Assembly (NCBI RefSeq): GCF_012489685.1
Contig: NC_080042.1
Span: 31,191,158 to 31,255,157, forward strand
Length of the DNA stretch: 64,000 nt
Direction: 5' to 3'
Source: Lotus japonicus
Taxonomy: Eukaryota > Streptophyta > Magnoliopsida > Fabales > Fabaceae
Shown here: positions 11,537-22,313 of the stretch, one piece after another
Layout of the letters: the number at the start of each line of letters is the position of its first letter
Numbering within the stretch: position 1 is the stretch's first letter
Notes under the pieces: model-generated
The model's database searches: none
What the model was told of the DNA's origin: nothing
The model's input: the letters and a program-made list of their open reading frames with translations, nothing else
Made by a program: the position numbers and the translations under genes

Positions 11537-13236
11537 CTTGACCAATACGCATGTTCAGCGATATGTGGTTGAAGATTTCGACGGGCACATGATACGGGAA
11601 GTCCCATAAGTGATATTTAGTCCAAGTTACTCGCTTTCGAGGAGGAAGAGCTTGATTGGCTAACACGTTTATATTTATGTGATCAACCCATTTGGGCAAG
11701 ACCGGTGGAAAAGCCAATGCAAACCTACTCGTGGGCAAGGATGGGAACCTAAAGCCAGTTTTTCGAATAACAAAAGATAGACCTTCCTCACCAGGAGGAA
11801 TGACTAACTTGGATTTTTTAGCTTTAGATTCCCATTTTTTCCTTAATACTTGAGCTTCTTTCGCAACTGTATCTCGAAGGCGAAGAGTTGGATAATATAC
11901 CACACCAAAGAACTCTTGAAAGGATCAGATTTCTGCCAGGTGCATACCTTTGGTCTTCTTGAAGCCCTGCTTCTGCAAAAGAAAAGCATCTGTCATGCAT
12001 TGAAGACAATCTACGAGGGGCTTCGAAATCTGGGCCCAATACTCAGACCACCAGGTTTTGAAGGCATTAGTGGCATAGTACGAAGGAGCATAGTTGAAAG
12101 GGCTCAGGTTGAGAAGCTTATTGTTATAGAAGTGAACAGTTGTGTCAAAAGCAGAAGCCTTCTTGATGGTCCCAGGATATAGGACAAGGCTCTTGTCGAA
12201 CAAGGTGTTGGGCAAAGCCTGGCTAAGCCCAAATTGTCGAGACACCAATTGAGGGTTATAGCCACACAAAGTGTAGTCGTTACTAGCAAAGCCTACAGTC
12301 AAAGCCCTAGGCGAAAGGATGGTCCTCCAGAGAGTAACGTGGTGTTCCTTGGGTGACGAGGGGTCACATGTGTTAGGGTAAGAGTTCTTTAGCCAGAAAG
12401 GGCCACGGCTAGCTTTGCTATAAGGAGAAAAACTAGATCGATAATGCTTCAGCTCAAGAAACATGGTAAAATATTTCCTGAAGTCAGCTTCAAAACTCGA
12501 CGAGTCATAAGCCGGGGTCAAGGTTTCAAGCCTATGAGCATCAATCCTAGTGCTAAAACCAGTCGGAGGATTGTCTCGCGCCGGCAAGAGAGATTCGAAC
12601 ACTGCATTCAACCAAAGTTGAAATAACCACAGAGGTCCAGCCGCATTCAAAGAAATGGTCTTGGTACTCCGAACGTCCTCGACAGCTTCATTCAGCATTT
12701 GATAGAGGTTGCCGAGAACAAGCCTGGCCATATCGAGTTGTCGACCCTCATGGATCAAGTTGGCTAAAGGTAAAAGCTTAGCGGGTATACGCAAGGACTT
12801 GGTACAGAAAACATAAGCTGAAAGCCAATACAACAGGAACGCAACATGTTCAGCATCAGACACCTCACCATTCTCGACATAATGGTCTTTAATAAACCGG
12901 CCAAATGAGATGTTATTAGTAGGAATCGTGATGGGTTTAGTAGCTGCAGGCACGGAGTGATAATCATCACCAATAGGCCATAATCCAGTGATAGCAGCAA
13001 CATCCAGGAGGGTTGGGGTAATCATGCCAAAGGGGACATGAAGGCAATTAGTAGACCTCTCCCAAAAGTAAAGCGCACTCAACAGCATGGCAGGGTTATA
13101 CGAGATTTGGGATCTCGACAGCTGAATCAAGTCGAGAATCCCAACATCTTTCCAGTGTTGCCTCTTGTCGATACCATTTGAGATAGGCTTTGTCGTTAGC
13201 AGAGGGGTTAGGAGGAGCTGAACGAAAGGCCCTTTT
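11537..13236 (-). other. PMD-encoding exon 1, distal part
   Basis: This part of exon 1 holds most of the plant mobile domain. The helix-rich core includes SYNPAMLLSALYFWERST, then GFSTRIDAHRLETLTPAYDS and YWAQISKPLVDCLQ. The stop TGA at 11925-11927 falls in a frame that otherwise stays open down to the donor after 11537 (EFFGVVYYPTLRLRDTVAKE follows it). Just left of the inserted LTR the exon-1 frame reads PNPSANDKAYLKWY and then shifts near 13155 into the PMD frame. Confidence 0.75.
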
Positions 13237-15446
13237 TGTAACACCCTCTAAACCCCGCATAATAATATATCATAAATCAGAGTAAAATGCATAACACAGA
13301 GGGTGTCACACTTATTCTCCAGAAACATAAATCAAAACACCTGTCATGCTCATAATAAATATATAAATTTTCCAACTTTAATGTCGCAACATCATATGCA
13401 TAGCACAGCGGATTTATTTCAACTCCAAAATTTAACATAAAGAGAGTTCATAGGTAACTTTTAACATCAAGGTACAAAACTAAACGTTTCCCGGTGTTAC
13501 ATAACAGAGCATGACTCCCCTAACTAAACCGTAAATGAAAGACTAGCTCCTCCAACTAACCCTCGCGAGAAGCTCCACTATCTTCGGTACCTGAGCGATG
13601 TCGCATAGAACATCATTCCAACAGAAGGGTGAGAACTCATATCATATGGATAAGCATAATAATAAATAATGTAAAAGCTTATCTATGCTCCACATAAATT
13701 ACTCACATTCACTAACAAATAATAAATTATGTAATTTTAACATAATTAATCAAGTTCATAGTTATGGCAAATACTCCATAAATTATAGCTCAATTAGAAC
13801 ATATATAATAGTCTCTAATTACCACCACATCAAATCTCTCCAAAAATATCACCATAACACATATGACTCAAGTGAGACCCGTGCAAATGTCTTTGGTACC
13901 AAAGTTGTTATCCTTAGCGGTATCACCGCGTCCACTCCAGACAGATAACCACCAATAAAGCCCTCGCTCTAGGCTTCAAAACCACTCCAGTTTTGGGACA
14001 AGTCACTAGCCTCCACGAGAACTAGCAAACATTGCCTCTTGACAACTATGCAGTGTATTGTGCAAAACTCAACTAACATATGCATATTCAGACCATCTCC
14101 AAGTCCTAATTATTTTAGCATATTCATCACCAGTTGCACAAAACACATATTACATGTTATCAATTATACAACTTGCAATCACAACAACTTAGCATCTCAA
14201 ACATAACATCAATTCAGAAACAACATCATATAATGATTATTAAAAATAGATGTAAATTAAATATAATTCATATATAACAGGTTCTGCAACTATTTCCTAA
14301 AGACTGGATTTCTCTCTAAATTTTCCCAAAAACTCGCGACATGCTCATGCTCGCCATCTCGCGACATCTCACTGCACAACTCGCCATGTCGCGACATCTC
14401 ACGACATCTCCCTACGCAACTCGCCATGTCGCTGAATAACTCGCCATGTCGCGACATCTCACGACATCTCCCTACGCAACTCGCCATGTCGCGACATCTT
14501 GCGACATCTTCCTGCGCAACTCGCCATGTGCGCGCACCACACATCTAATGAACTATTAAACAGATGTAAATTATCAAATATACTCAGAAAAATCTAATAT
14601 TTTTATCATGGTTCCGTATACACGTTTTGTAAACCTCTATAAATTTTCAAGTCACAATTCAAAGTACAAAAATCAGGAAAAATCGTACACTAACCGCAGT
14701 TCGTAAGAAACTGGACAGCTTAACCTATACTCACTAAAATACACATAAATCGAGCTACAGACGTCAGAATGACGTGAAACCAGTGGCAAAAGTTTCGTAA
14801 CAGAAAAACCTACAACTTTTATGAAGACTACTTCTTCAAATTCGGCCATTAACATAGCACGAAAAAGGGTACAAGAGAACATAAATTTCTGCGCATCATG
14901 CAAGCCTATCATCTACCCCCAAAATCATCTAAAAGCCAAACCCTAACTATTTCAATTTGGGAATTTTTGCAACCTAGGATTCCTAAATCATGCTTTCTAT
15001 CATTATCCACTATCATACCAATCCATAAAACATGAATCCAAACCCTTACCTCTTGTAGATCAGTTCTAAGTTTTCTCCTCTTTTCTCCTCTCCTTCTCTG
15101 CTTTCACGTGTTTCTTGTTCTGCTTCTCTTCTAATCCTTATTTTTTTTCTTTTCTTTCTTTCTATTTCACTCCTAACCCTTAAATAGCCATACAATGGGC
15201 CTCACTCTCAATTACTCACACTAAACCCTAAAACCTTATTTAGCTAAATCTTATACTATATCACATAAGATTTAAATTATATCACAAATATCACTCATTT
15301 ATAATTTAAATAATTTACTCACTCCATATATCACATAATCACTTAATTATCTAATAAAATCACATAATTCATCAAATTACCATATACCATAATACTAATT
15401 AAAATAAAATAACAAATAACCTAATAACAGAAAATGGGGTGTTACA
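13237..15446. mobile_element. Solo LTR inside the antisense PMD exon
   Basis: Starts TGTAACACCC and ends GGGTGTTACA. It is flanked by the 5-bp duplication CTTTT (13232-13236 and 15447-15451). At 2210 bp with no gag or pol inside, it is a solo LTR of a gypsy-type family, akin to but distinct from the TGTAACACCCCG LTRs further right. Internal sequence is AT-rich, with one short tandem array. Orientation cannot be fixed without a primer-binding site. Confidence 0.82.
14330..14530. repeat. Short tandem array of CATGTCGCGACATC-type units
   Basis: Within the solo LTR, imperfect units built from CGCGACATCTCACGACATCT and CTCGCCATGTCGCGACAT repeat about five times over 200 bp. Unit lengths vary between about 35 and 60 bp. 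TGTCGCGACA is a perfect palindrome that recurs. Spacers are not unique and repeats are not uniform, so this is not a CRISPR array. Confidence 0.8.
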
Positions 15447-15872
15447 CTTTTTGGGTCATTGAGAAATGGCATGCGATAAGAGGGTTGGAAAGCCAAAATA
15501 AGCTCTTCTCCTCTAACACTAGGGTGAAACGATTCATGTTCCTCAGGAAGACTATTAGGCCTATCATGCTTCACTACTTTCAAAGGACCCAAAATGGCGC
15601 GTAAAGTACCATTAACAGAGAAAGGAATGAGTACCTGGGATTTCCAGATAGCTCTCTTCTCCGCTTCGTTGGGGGGTTCTAGGATTGCCACGCGTTTGGA
15701 TTCATCCAGCTTAAGCTCGGTGGCCAACGGAATGGTCTGCTCAGGGTTAGAAGCCATTGAAGAAAAAGATAGGTGTGCTGAGGAAAACGGAGGAAGACGG
15801 AGTAAGAACTCTGGAGAAGAAAGTTGAAAGCTTTTTGAAGAAAGTAAAGCTTGAAGAGGAACGTTAATGGGG

Positions 15873-15880
15873 TATTTATA
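15873..15880 (-). promoter_or_regulatory. TATA box for antisense PMD gene
   Basis: The minus strand reads CTTATAAATACCCC, 116 bp upstream of the ATG at 15757. It lies about 300 bp inside the 3' LTR boundary and points away from that LTR, so it would drive antisense transcription independently of the LTR promoter. Confidence 0.55.
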
Positions 15881-16170
15881 AGCAGACGGAACTAAGGCAG
15901 CATTGTGCTTCAGTTTATAAAATTTGGAATACAAGTGAGTATTTTATTAATTAAATCATGTCGTTGCCCAGCTTTTTGGTAGAAATGAAATCATGGCCCT
16001 AAAAAGGCTATAACTGTCAGCTAGTGGAAAGTCATCAGACGTCATGACTATTGATTGGACCTAAGGATCGAACGGCCAAGGGTGCAAAGCATTTGAATTG
16101 TTGAGATTGAACGGATGCGATAAAAAATGCTTGGTATCTTCAAGCTAAAGCAGTCGACAACCAACATTTT

Positions 16171-16181
16171 TGGGGGGCAAC
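16171..16181 (+). other. Polypurine tract of Tat element
   Basis: TGGGGGGCAAC abuts the 3' LTR start at 16182, the position where plus-strand DNA synthesis is primed. It confirms the sense orientation. Confidence 0.8.
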
Positions 16182-16976
16182 TGTTGAACTAAGATTATTA
16201 ACGCTACGATTCTCGACACCGGTGCCGGAAAGATGGTTTCTCGACAGACGGGACCATGGTGAGGCCTGAGACTCGTTAGGTAACCTTCCCCAAAGTCAAG
16301 GGAGTAAGGGAAAATTCGACAAACTCAGCGAAGGAAGCAGTTACCGAGTGATGGGTAGTTATCAGCACGTGCGTGTACCCACGATGCCACGAATGGCGAC
16401 GGTTACCCACGACTCAAGACCGCCCACGTTGCAATTAGACGATTAAAATCACGTGCTCAAAACCTCCGGCTGAACGTGGGGCAAGGAGCCAAAATTCAAA
16501 CCCACGAAGCCCGCGTACACTGAAGAACAACCGCTAAGAACGTGGAGGAAGAGAGAACACTATAAATAGGAGAAGCATCATCAGAAAAGGGGTTCCAACT
16601 CAACTCTGAAAAATTCACTAAAAGGCTCTCATGTCCGCATCAATGAGACTCAAAGAGCAAGACGTGATGATGGAGGGTACGTTGCAGGACCAACTGCTTA
16701 TTTTTCTTGCATTTAAGCCTGTTGTTTTGCTTGTTTGTTTCCCTGTCGAGATTCACTTCTCTTGTAGATTTCTCTTTACTGTGTTACGTTATGATCTTCA
16801 TGTAATTAACCTGTGTTTAATAAAGTCCAGTTCCTTTTGAATCGTTCATCTTCGTCGAAGAATATCAACTCACACACAACACTTTGGCAAGACGTTTTCC
16901 CAAAAAGGGCCCCGATTTTAAACTTCCCTTTAGTCGAACTAAGAGGATATTTGTTTACTAAAAATCACCGTAAACA
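16182..16976 (+). repeat. 3' LTR of Tat element
   Basis: A 795-bp direct repeat of 548-1343 with TATAAATA at 16561-16568. Differences from the 5' copy are mostly single transitions in U3, plus one base fewer near 16677. Confidence 0.95.
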
Positions 16977-16981
16977 GTTTG

Positions 16982-17305
16982 CCTCCCCTCCTTTTCTCTT
17001 GAGAAGGGTTCCTCGGATTTTATGATGATGTATAATTTTTTACTTTAAAAATATATATTATTTTATACAATAAAATTGAACACTAGCCTTTCAAAATAAA
17101 TAAATAAAATTAAACACTAGAGATTACGTTTTTCTTGAAGTGGTGTTCACCAATATAGACATTAAACCTTTGCTGGTCCCTTCTCCACATTAACCAAAAA
17201 AACCAGGGTTATAGCTACAGAATCCAGCTTACAATCATATATTTAATGCATCAGACAGGCTGCCAAAGATGGAAGCTTGGTGAATTGGTAAATGCTTTCA
17301 ATAAG
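16982..17305. other. AT-rich intergenic sequence after Tat insertion
   Basis: The first about 50 bp continue the split LINE 3' region. The rest is AT-rich with no ORF, RNA gene or repeat structure that I can support. Confidence 0.5.
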
Positions 17306-17734
17306 AATATGCAGGGCTGTAACCATAACTACTAAGGCGCGTGGCGTCTGGATGGTGGGTAATGAGTTAGGTTCGCGTCCTAGGGGCTAAGAGCAATTGA
17401 TGCTTAGGGGTTTAAAGGCTCAGATAAGACGGGATCATCCTCGTTTGATTCGCTTTTGTGGCCTGGGGGTTGTGTTTGTTTGTACATATATCTCTATTTT
17501 CATCAATAATAGTAACCATATCTACCAAGGCGCATGGCATCTAGATGGTGGGTAATGAGTTAGGCTTGCGCCCTAGGGGCTTAGAGCAATTGATGCTTAG
17601 GGGTTTAAAGGCTCAGATAAGACAGGATCATCCTCGTTTGATTCGTTTTTGTGGCCTGGGGGTTGTGTTTGTTTGTATATTTTCATCAATAATAAAGTTT
17701 TGCTTTTAAAAAAAAAAGTATATGCAGTGCTGTA
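17306..17734 (+). mobile_element. Dimeric tRNA-derived SINE
   Basis: Two about 190-200-bp copies lie head-to-tail (17323-17514 and 17516-17717). Copy 1 has a pol III B-box GGTTCGCGTCC at 17370-17380 and an A-box-like TGGATGGTGGGT at 17349-17360. Both copies end in a T-rich segment followed by CATCAATAAT. The second ends in an A-run at about 17708-17717. The pair is bracketed by an imperfect duplication (GAATATGCAGGGCTGTAA / GTATATGCAGTGCTGTAA). This suggests one retroposition event of a dimer. Confidence 0.6.
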
Positions 17735-18044
17735 ATTTAAGAAATTCATGTTTATTAATAATTCATAAATGACCACAGTAGAAAGTAACATGAACACCTA
17801 AACTATGTTCATACCTGCATATTCATTAAGAAAGTACATGCATTGTCTGAAGAAAAAGAAAGGAAGGATTCTAAACCTTCTCTCTCAAAGACTCTTCAGA
17901 GCATGTTAAGGCCAGAAGATAAGAAATCAAGATTAAATAATTTCCCAAGTTGCATTGCAAACACAGAAATAGCTGTATAAAGAGTTAATTCTTGAGCAGC
18001 TAATACAGGTACATGTCACTAGCAAAAACAAAGAGCAAACAAAC

Positions 18045-21000
18045 CTGGAGTAGTATCAGCTGGTACAACAGGCTCATTTTGAAGTGAAGAAGTACAACTG
18101 CGGATCTGAGATTTTGTAGCCTCGAGTTCATCCTGGAAAATGCAGTGATCTTGTTAACATTTCTAGAAACGTGTAATCTAAAATATGACAACTATCACAT
18201 GTGGAACGTCACCTGTAAGCAACCACTTCACCTTTCACCAGAAACTCGAGCACGTCTCTATCAAATCGTCCATCAAGTTCAACTTCCAGATATTGGCCTG
18301 CACATTGATTTTAGTATGATAGGAACTGGATATGGTTGCTGAGTAATTGGAAAGACTCAGTGAGTCTCCCTAAGTCCCAAACCCCAAATGATCCAAAAGA
18401 TACCAATTCTCACCCTAAACTCTCTATTTATAGGCAAAATGCCTCACACTAACCTACCCACTAATTAACCCGCTTCACTATTTGAGCGTGTCTAACATAG
18501 TACAAGTGAAGTTATGTCATAGCATTAGAACCCTTGGTTAACCCTTCAATAATGTCTCTAGAACTGACTTAGATCAACTAATTAAAATAAATAAATAAAC
18601 TAAGACTTGAAATATATTACAGTTTTTCCATCTCATTCCAGTAGTACAATCTGATAAAAATGCAGGATTTCTTTAGTTCTTTGTCTTCTATTTTTATATT
18701 ATTAAATTGGAATCTTTATAAGTTTCTATTATATTACTAACTTCCATTACTTCTATCAACAATAAATTGAAAATCTAATTAAAATTGAACAAAGATATTA
18801 CTTCGAACACTGGGCCTTGATTACCATACAGGGTGTCTCCCACAAGTAGGAATTTCACATTTTTCTGTGTCTGATAGGGGCTGTGTGAAGTGTGAACAGT
18901 GCGTGCAAAAAGTACCTGGGGTTGATTTAATTTAAATTAAGTTAGTTATGGATAGTTTGTGTAAGTTATGTAGTTACTAGTTGTGGGTACTGGGTAGTTT
19001 TATGACTATAGCAGTTAGGTAACTGCTATGGTTTGAATTTAAATTATATAGGAGTGGTTATAAATAGGGGTTATGTAAGAAGGTTGGGATTATTCAGAAG
19101 TTGTGAGTTTAGTGGGAGAGGTCTGGCTCTCGAATTCCAGAATTACTAGGAGAGGACTGGCTCTCGAACATCCAGAATTTGTATAATTATTCCTTAATAT
19201 TCTGTTCCTATCAGGGTCTTCAGGATTGCTTCAATTAGTTTCTGGAAAAAGAAGTTATAAAAAAGGTAGAAAATGACGAATGTGTACCTCATAGGTAGAC
19301 ATAAACCACTTGCAAATAAACATTTAAGAAAGTTATAAACAATGAAAATTGGGTGAAAAAATAGGATTAACCTGAATGAGGTTATCCAAGGAATTTTCAG
19401 GAAGGGAGTTAGAATTGGTACCCCCACTCTTGGATTTGCTACCCCCTTTAAAGCTGGAAATTTCTATAATATCCCTGTTTAAATAATTCCCGAGCCTTAA
19501 GTCTCGAGAAGTATTATAATTTTCCTGATGAAAATTCCCGAGCTTTGTTCCTCGGAAACATCCCGAGGGTCTAATTCCCGGAATAATTCCGAGGGCTATG
19601 CCTCGGTAATATATAAACGTGGATTTCCCGAGGTTTGTCAAGCTCGGAATGTGAAAAATGTGTTCCCGAGGTTGCCAAACCTCGGAAAGGTTCCTTGAAG
19701 AAATTGGAACACTTCCTGAGCCTTAGACCTCGGTAAGGAAAACGTAAGGAAACAACTTCCAGTCCCGAGCACTAAAGCTCGGGAAATAACTTCCAGTCCC
19801 GAGCCCTAAAGCTCGGGAGAAAGTGCAGAGAATGTGAAGGCTCGGGAAAGGGAGAATGTTAAAACATGGGGGCAATTTTGGGTTTTTTGGAAAATAAGGG
19901 GGGTAGCAATTCCAAGATGGGGGTACCAATTCTTATTCCCTTTCAGGAATCAGCCAAGGAAATGCAAACGATGATGACTTGGGATTAGTTGATACACAAC
20001 CCAGATTGATTGATGGGCAGGGTCTGAATTTTCTGCAAGAGAAAGGGTACAGAGAAACATTGACGATAATAAAAACCACAGTATTATTAAGGAAGCCATG
20101 AACCAAACGATATTTTTAATCTTCATTATCAACATGCAATTTGTAGAAATACAAACTGCATACATTTCGTGAGACTGAGAGAATGAAATTGCTAAGCCAA
20201 ACACGGAAGCCATTGACAATGTTATGAGAGGTACTAATGGAAGCAGTGCCATGCTTATCAGTCAAAGCAAAACAGCGAGCATGGAGCAAGTAATGGGAAG
20301 GCCTTTAAGGACAGAAAGTGGTGCCAAGTTAGACTTTAATCAAATAATTGTGAAGGGAATTATCAAGATATGTTCACAAAGGGATACTTAGCTAGACCAG
20401 CTTTAATTTCCAAAAAACAGGAGAACAGGACAAGGTCTTCAATTTGACAATTTTGCTTCAAATATAAAGATTCTTTTAAAAGGGACAAGGAATCAGGATC
20501 TGTAAACTGATTCTCCATCTTTGTGCGAGTCATCTCACCATTGACCCCTACATTTTTGGTCCAGGAGTCTTATCGCTACATGACTGTGTTTACATAAATC
20601 CTTAACAACAAGAGGTACTGGACTTTATCTTTATACATTATTAGCTCAGAAAAGAAAAGAATGAATGAAGATCCGACCAAAATATGACCCCTTTTATTGT
20701 TTACATTGCTCATCACATGTTCAAATTCTGACACTGATGGTCTTCATGCAGGGCAGTATATTTAATTATTTACACGGTATGAAAACATATATATTTAATA
20801 TAAAAAATTGTGTAACTCGGCAACTAAAGCAAGTAACGATGATTATTTTGAGTTAAAAGAGAATGTTCTTACCTCCAGAGTTCTTGGAAGAGCACGCTCC
20901 GATTTAATTCCACAAAATTAAGTTTGCATCAAAGTAGCTATAGATGTTGATAAATCATCATCCATCATCCATTATATACAACTGCATAGCAGTTCTGGTT

Positions 21001-21559
21001 TCTGGCACAATAAAGATTCAGACTCATTAAACCTGAGGTATACAACAGAGAACTTTGTTTTAACTTGATGAGATAATGGTGCATGATTATATGTACAATG
21101 TACCCTAACCTGAAAAATGGAAGTGTAACATATCCTGCGAGTTGCACAATAAAGATTCAGACATATTAAACCTGAGGCAATAGAGAACTTTGTTTTAACT
21201 TGATGGGATAATGGTGCATGATTATATGTACTATGTACCCTAACCTGAAAATGGAAGTGTAACATATCCTGCGAGTTCACATAAGGCTTTTTAATTCAAC
21301 TATATTATATCTTATGAATCGAACACAAAGAGGTTTAGTTAGTAAGTGTAACATATCTACATTCACCCCATTAGCAGGTCTAACAAGATAGATTTCCCCT
21401 TCAAAACTTTAAATCCACATTCTCCACTATCATGCTTCAATGAACAAAAATAAAAAGAAAATTTAACTCTTGCTGCTTATCAGTGCAAATAGAATGGCTC
21501 TGGAAAATGTTTTGCTGTCACCTCGTTTGCACCAGTCAGCAATACATGCTCCCAGTAAC
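18045..21559 (-). CDS. Unidentified multi-exon minus-strand gene (tentative exons)
   Basis: Several short minus-strand blocks look like exons. 21559-21522 is bounded by AG and GT and reads GYWEHVLLTGANE. A block ending at 20873 before GTAAGA reads RALPRTLE. 20533-20363 is a 56-codon open block starting EMTRTKMENQFTDPDSLSLL after an AG. A block from about 20032 after CTTTCTCTTGCAG reads KFRPCPSINLGCVSTNPK and ends near a MITE. 18297-18213 reads YLEVELDGRFDRDVLEFLV. 18132-18045 reads DELEATKSQIRSCTSSLQ. The phase between the last two does not join cleanly, so exon limits or integrity are unsure. I do not recognise the family. Same strand as the receptor kinase and downstream of it. Confidence 0.35.
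18360..18881. other. AT-rich non-coding stretch
   Basis: No ORF or recognised repeat. It lies within or beside the tentative minus-strand gene and may be intron or upstream sequence. The minus strand carries a TATAAATAGAG sequence at about 18420-18430. Confidence 0.3.
18882..19213 (+). mobile_element. Short solo LTR (about 330 bp)
   Basis: Runs from TGTGTGAAGTG to TTCCTATCA, with TATAAATAGGGG near 19060 and a duplicated GGCTCTCGAA motif downstream, as in a small copia-type or TRIM LTR. Flanks GGGGC and GGGTC agree at 4 of 5 bases. No internal coding region is present. Confidence 0.42.
19412..19932. mobile_element. MITE with about 40-bp terminal inverted repeats (PIF/Harbinger-like)
   Basis: The termini GAATTGGTACCCCCA...CTTGGATTTGCTACCCCC and their inverse at the right end form near-perfect inverted repeats. 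The 3-bp flank TTA is repeated on both sides (19409-19411, 19933-19935), the target preference of PIF/Harbinger elements. The 521-bp interior has no transposase. Instead it holds many CCGAG / CTCGG pairs that can fold into small hairpins. Confidence 0.72.
21005..21277. repeat. Tandem duplication, period about 139 bp
   Basis: The block starting GCACAATAAAGATTCAGAC at 21005 recurs at 21144 with small indels and ends GCGAGTT in both copies. Non-coding; probably in an intron of the tentative minus-strand gene. Confidence 0.85.
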
Positions 21560-22313
21560 CTGATGGTACAATATTCAGTAGGGTTTTTGATATACTCACA
21601 CCCAACTTTATCTTCCATCCACTTTTTCTTTCTATCTCTCTCTTATTTTCCTATCATATCTCTTATCCATCTCTATCTCTCTCATGGGGTGTGGCCATGC
21701 GGGTGGAACAGGTGTCAAACGAATTATTATTGTATTCAGTATTTTTTTTTAGAAAAAATGAAATATATTAGCTAATAGTATCACCTTGAGGCCACCCTCC
21801 TCAATTAGGGATAGAAGAAGGAATAACACTTCCCAAATAGGAACCACCCTATAATATTGTATTCAGTATTATGTGTCAAACACCAATGCTGCAATAATTA
21901 TACACAGATTACCAATAAACTAATTATTTATTAATTATTATACATCATAACATTTAGCATACTAAACTTGAATATAAGAGCAAAAAAGTTTATGTAAGTA
22001 AACCAAAGCAGAATCCAATGAAAATATGCACGGATGAGTAATAAATGAAAATAATTGAGGACCTCACTGTTTGGAAGCGTGGAAAAATTAATAAATGAAA
22101 GACAAATGATGACCTCTATGATGAGTTTCAATAGCCCAGACATAACACTATTGCTTCATCTGATAGATATACATCTTATTCCATGAATCAAGGAATAGAA
22201 TACAGATAATTGCTTGAACTATAAATTTGCAGTCTCCTACTTTAAAGTAGTATACAATCACAGGGGAAACAAAGACAATATAGAGTATACAAGCATGAAA
22301 TTAGAAGTTACTA

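Larger units (their letters stand above)
9764..15757 (-). pseudogene. Antisense spliced plant-mobile-domain gene in Tat element, disrupted
   Basis: A minus-strand gene with at least five exons: 15757-11537 (split by a solo LTR), 11473-11346, 11275-11123, 11082-10804 and 10686-9764. All four introns have GT-AG ends, and codon phase carries through each junction, which is strong evidence for real splicing. The protein order is: N-terminus MASNPEQTIPLATELKLD; plant mobile domain (PMD, 'aminotransferase-like', motif HVPFGMITPTLLDVAAITGLWP); acidic EIEDDDDEDD stretch; basic Ser/Lys/Pro-rich linker; long coiled coil. PMD proteins such as MAIN/MAIL1 act in host gene and transposon silencing, and PMDs are known to be carried by retroelements. 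Breaks: solo LTR 13237-15446, frameshift near 13155, TGA at 11925-11927, frameshift near 9963. Confidence 0.8.
548..16976 (+). mobile_element. Full-length Tat-lineage Ty3/gypsy retrotransposon with antisense genes
   Basis: The element starts TGTTGAAC and ends GTAAACA. It is flanked by a perfect 5-bp duplication GTTTG (543-547 and 16977-16981). Order: 5' LTR, leader, gag, protease, RT-RNase H-second RNase H-integrase on the plus strand, then two minus-strand units, polypurine tract and 3' LTR. The second, archaeal-type RNase H between the first RNase H and integrase is a known hallmark of the Tat/Ogre/Retand group. The LTRs differ by about ten substitutions and one 1-bp indel in 795 bp by eye, so the insertion is fairly recent. 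Even so, gag, protease and the antisense gene carry stops and frameshifts, so this copy is probably not autonomous. A 2.2-kb solo LTR sits inside it. Confidence 0.93.

Noticed and set aside
14290..14544. Regular repeats suggesting a CRISPR array or a repetitive protein (84-aa frame)
   Set aside because: Unit lengths vary, spacers are themselves repeats, and the region lies inside a plant solo LTR. The frame is a by-product of the repeat period.
18145..18342. 65-aa plus-strand ORF reading LSPETRARLYQIVHQVQ
   Set aside because: It is the complement of splice-bounded minus-strand blocks that fit better as exons.
19950..20252. 100-aa hydrophobic minus-strand ORF
   Set aside because: The hydrophobic frame crosses a strong CTTTCTCTTGCAG acceptor, and another frame after it reads more like protein. 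Treated as shadow.
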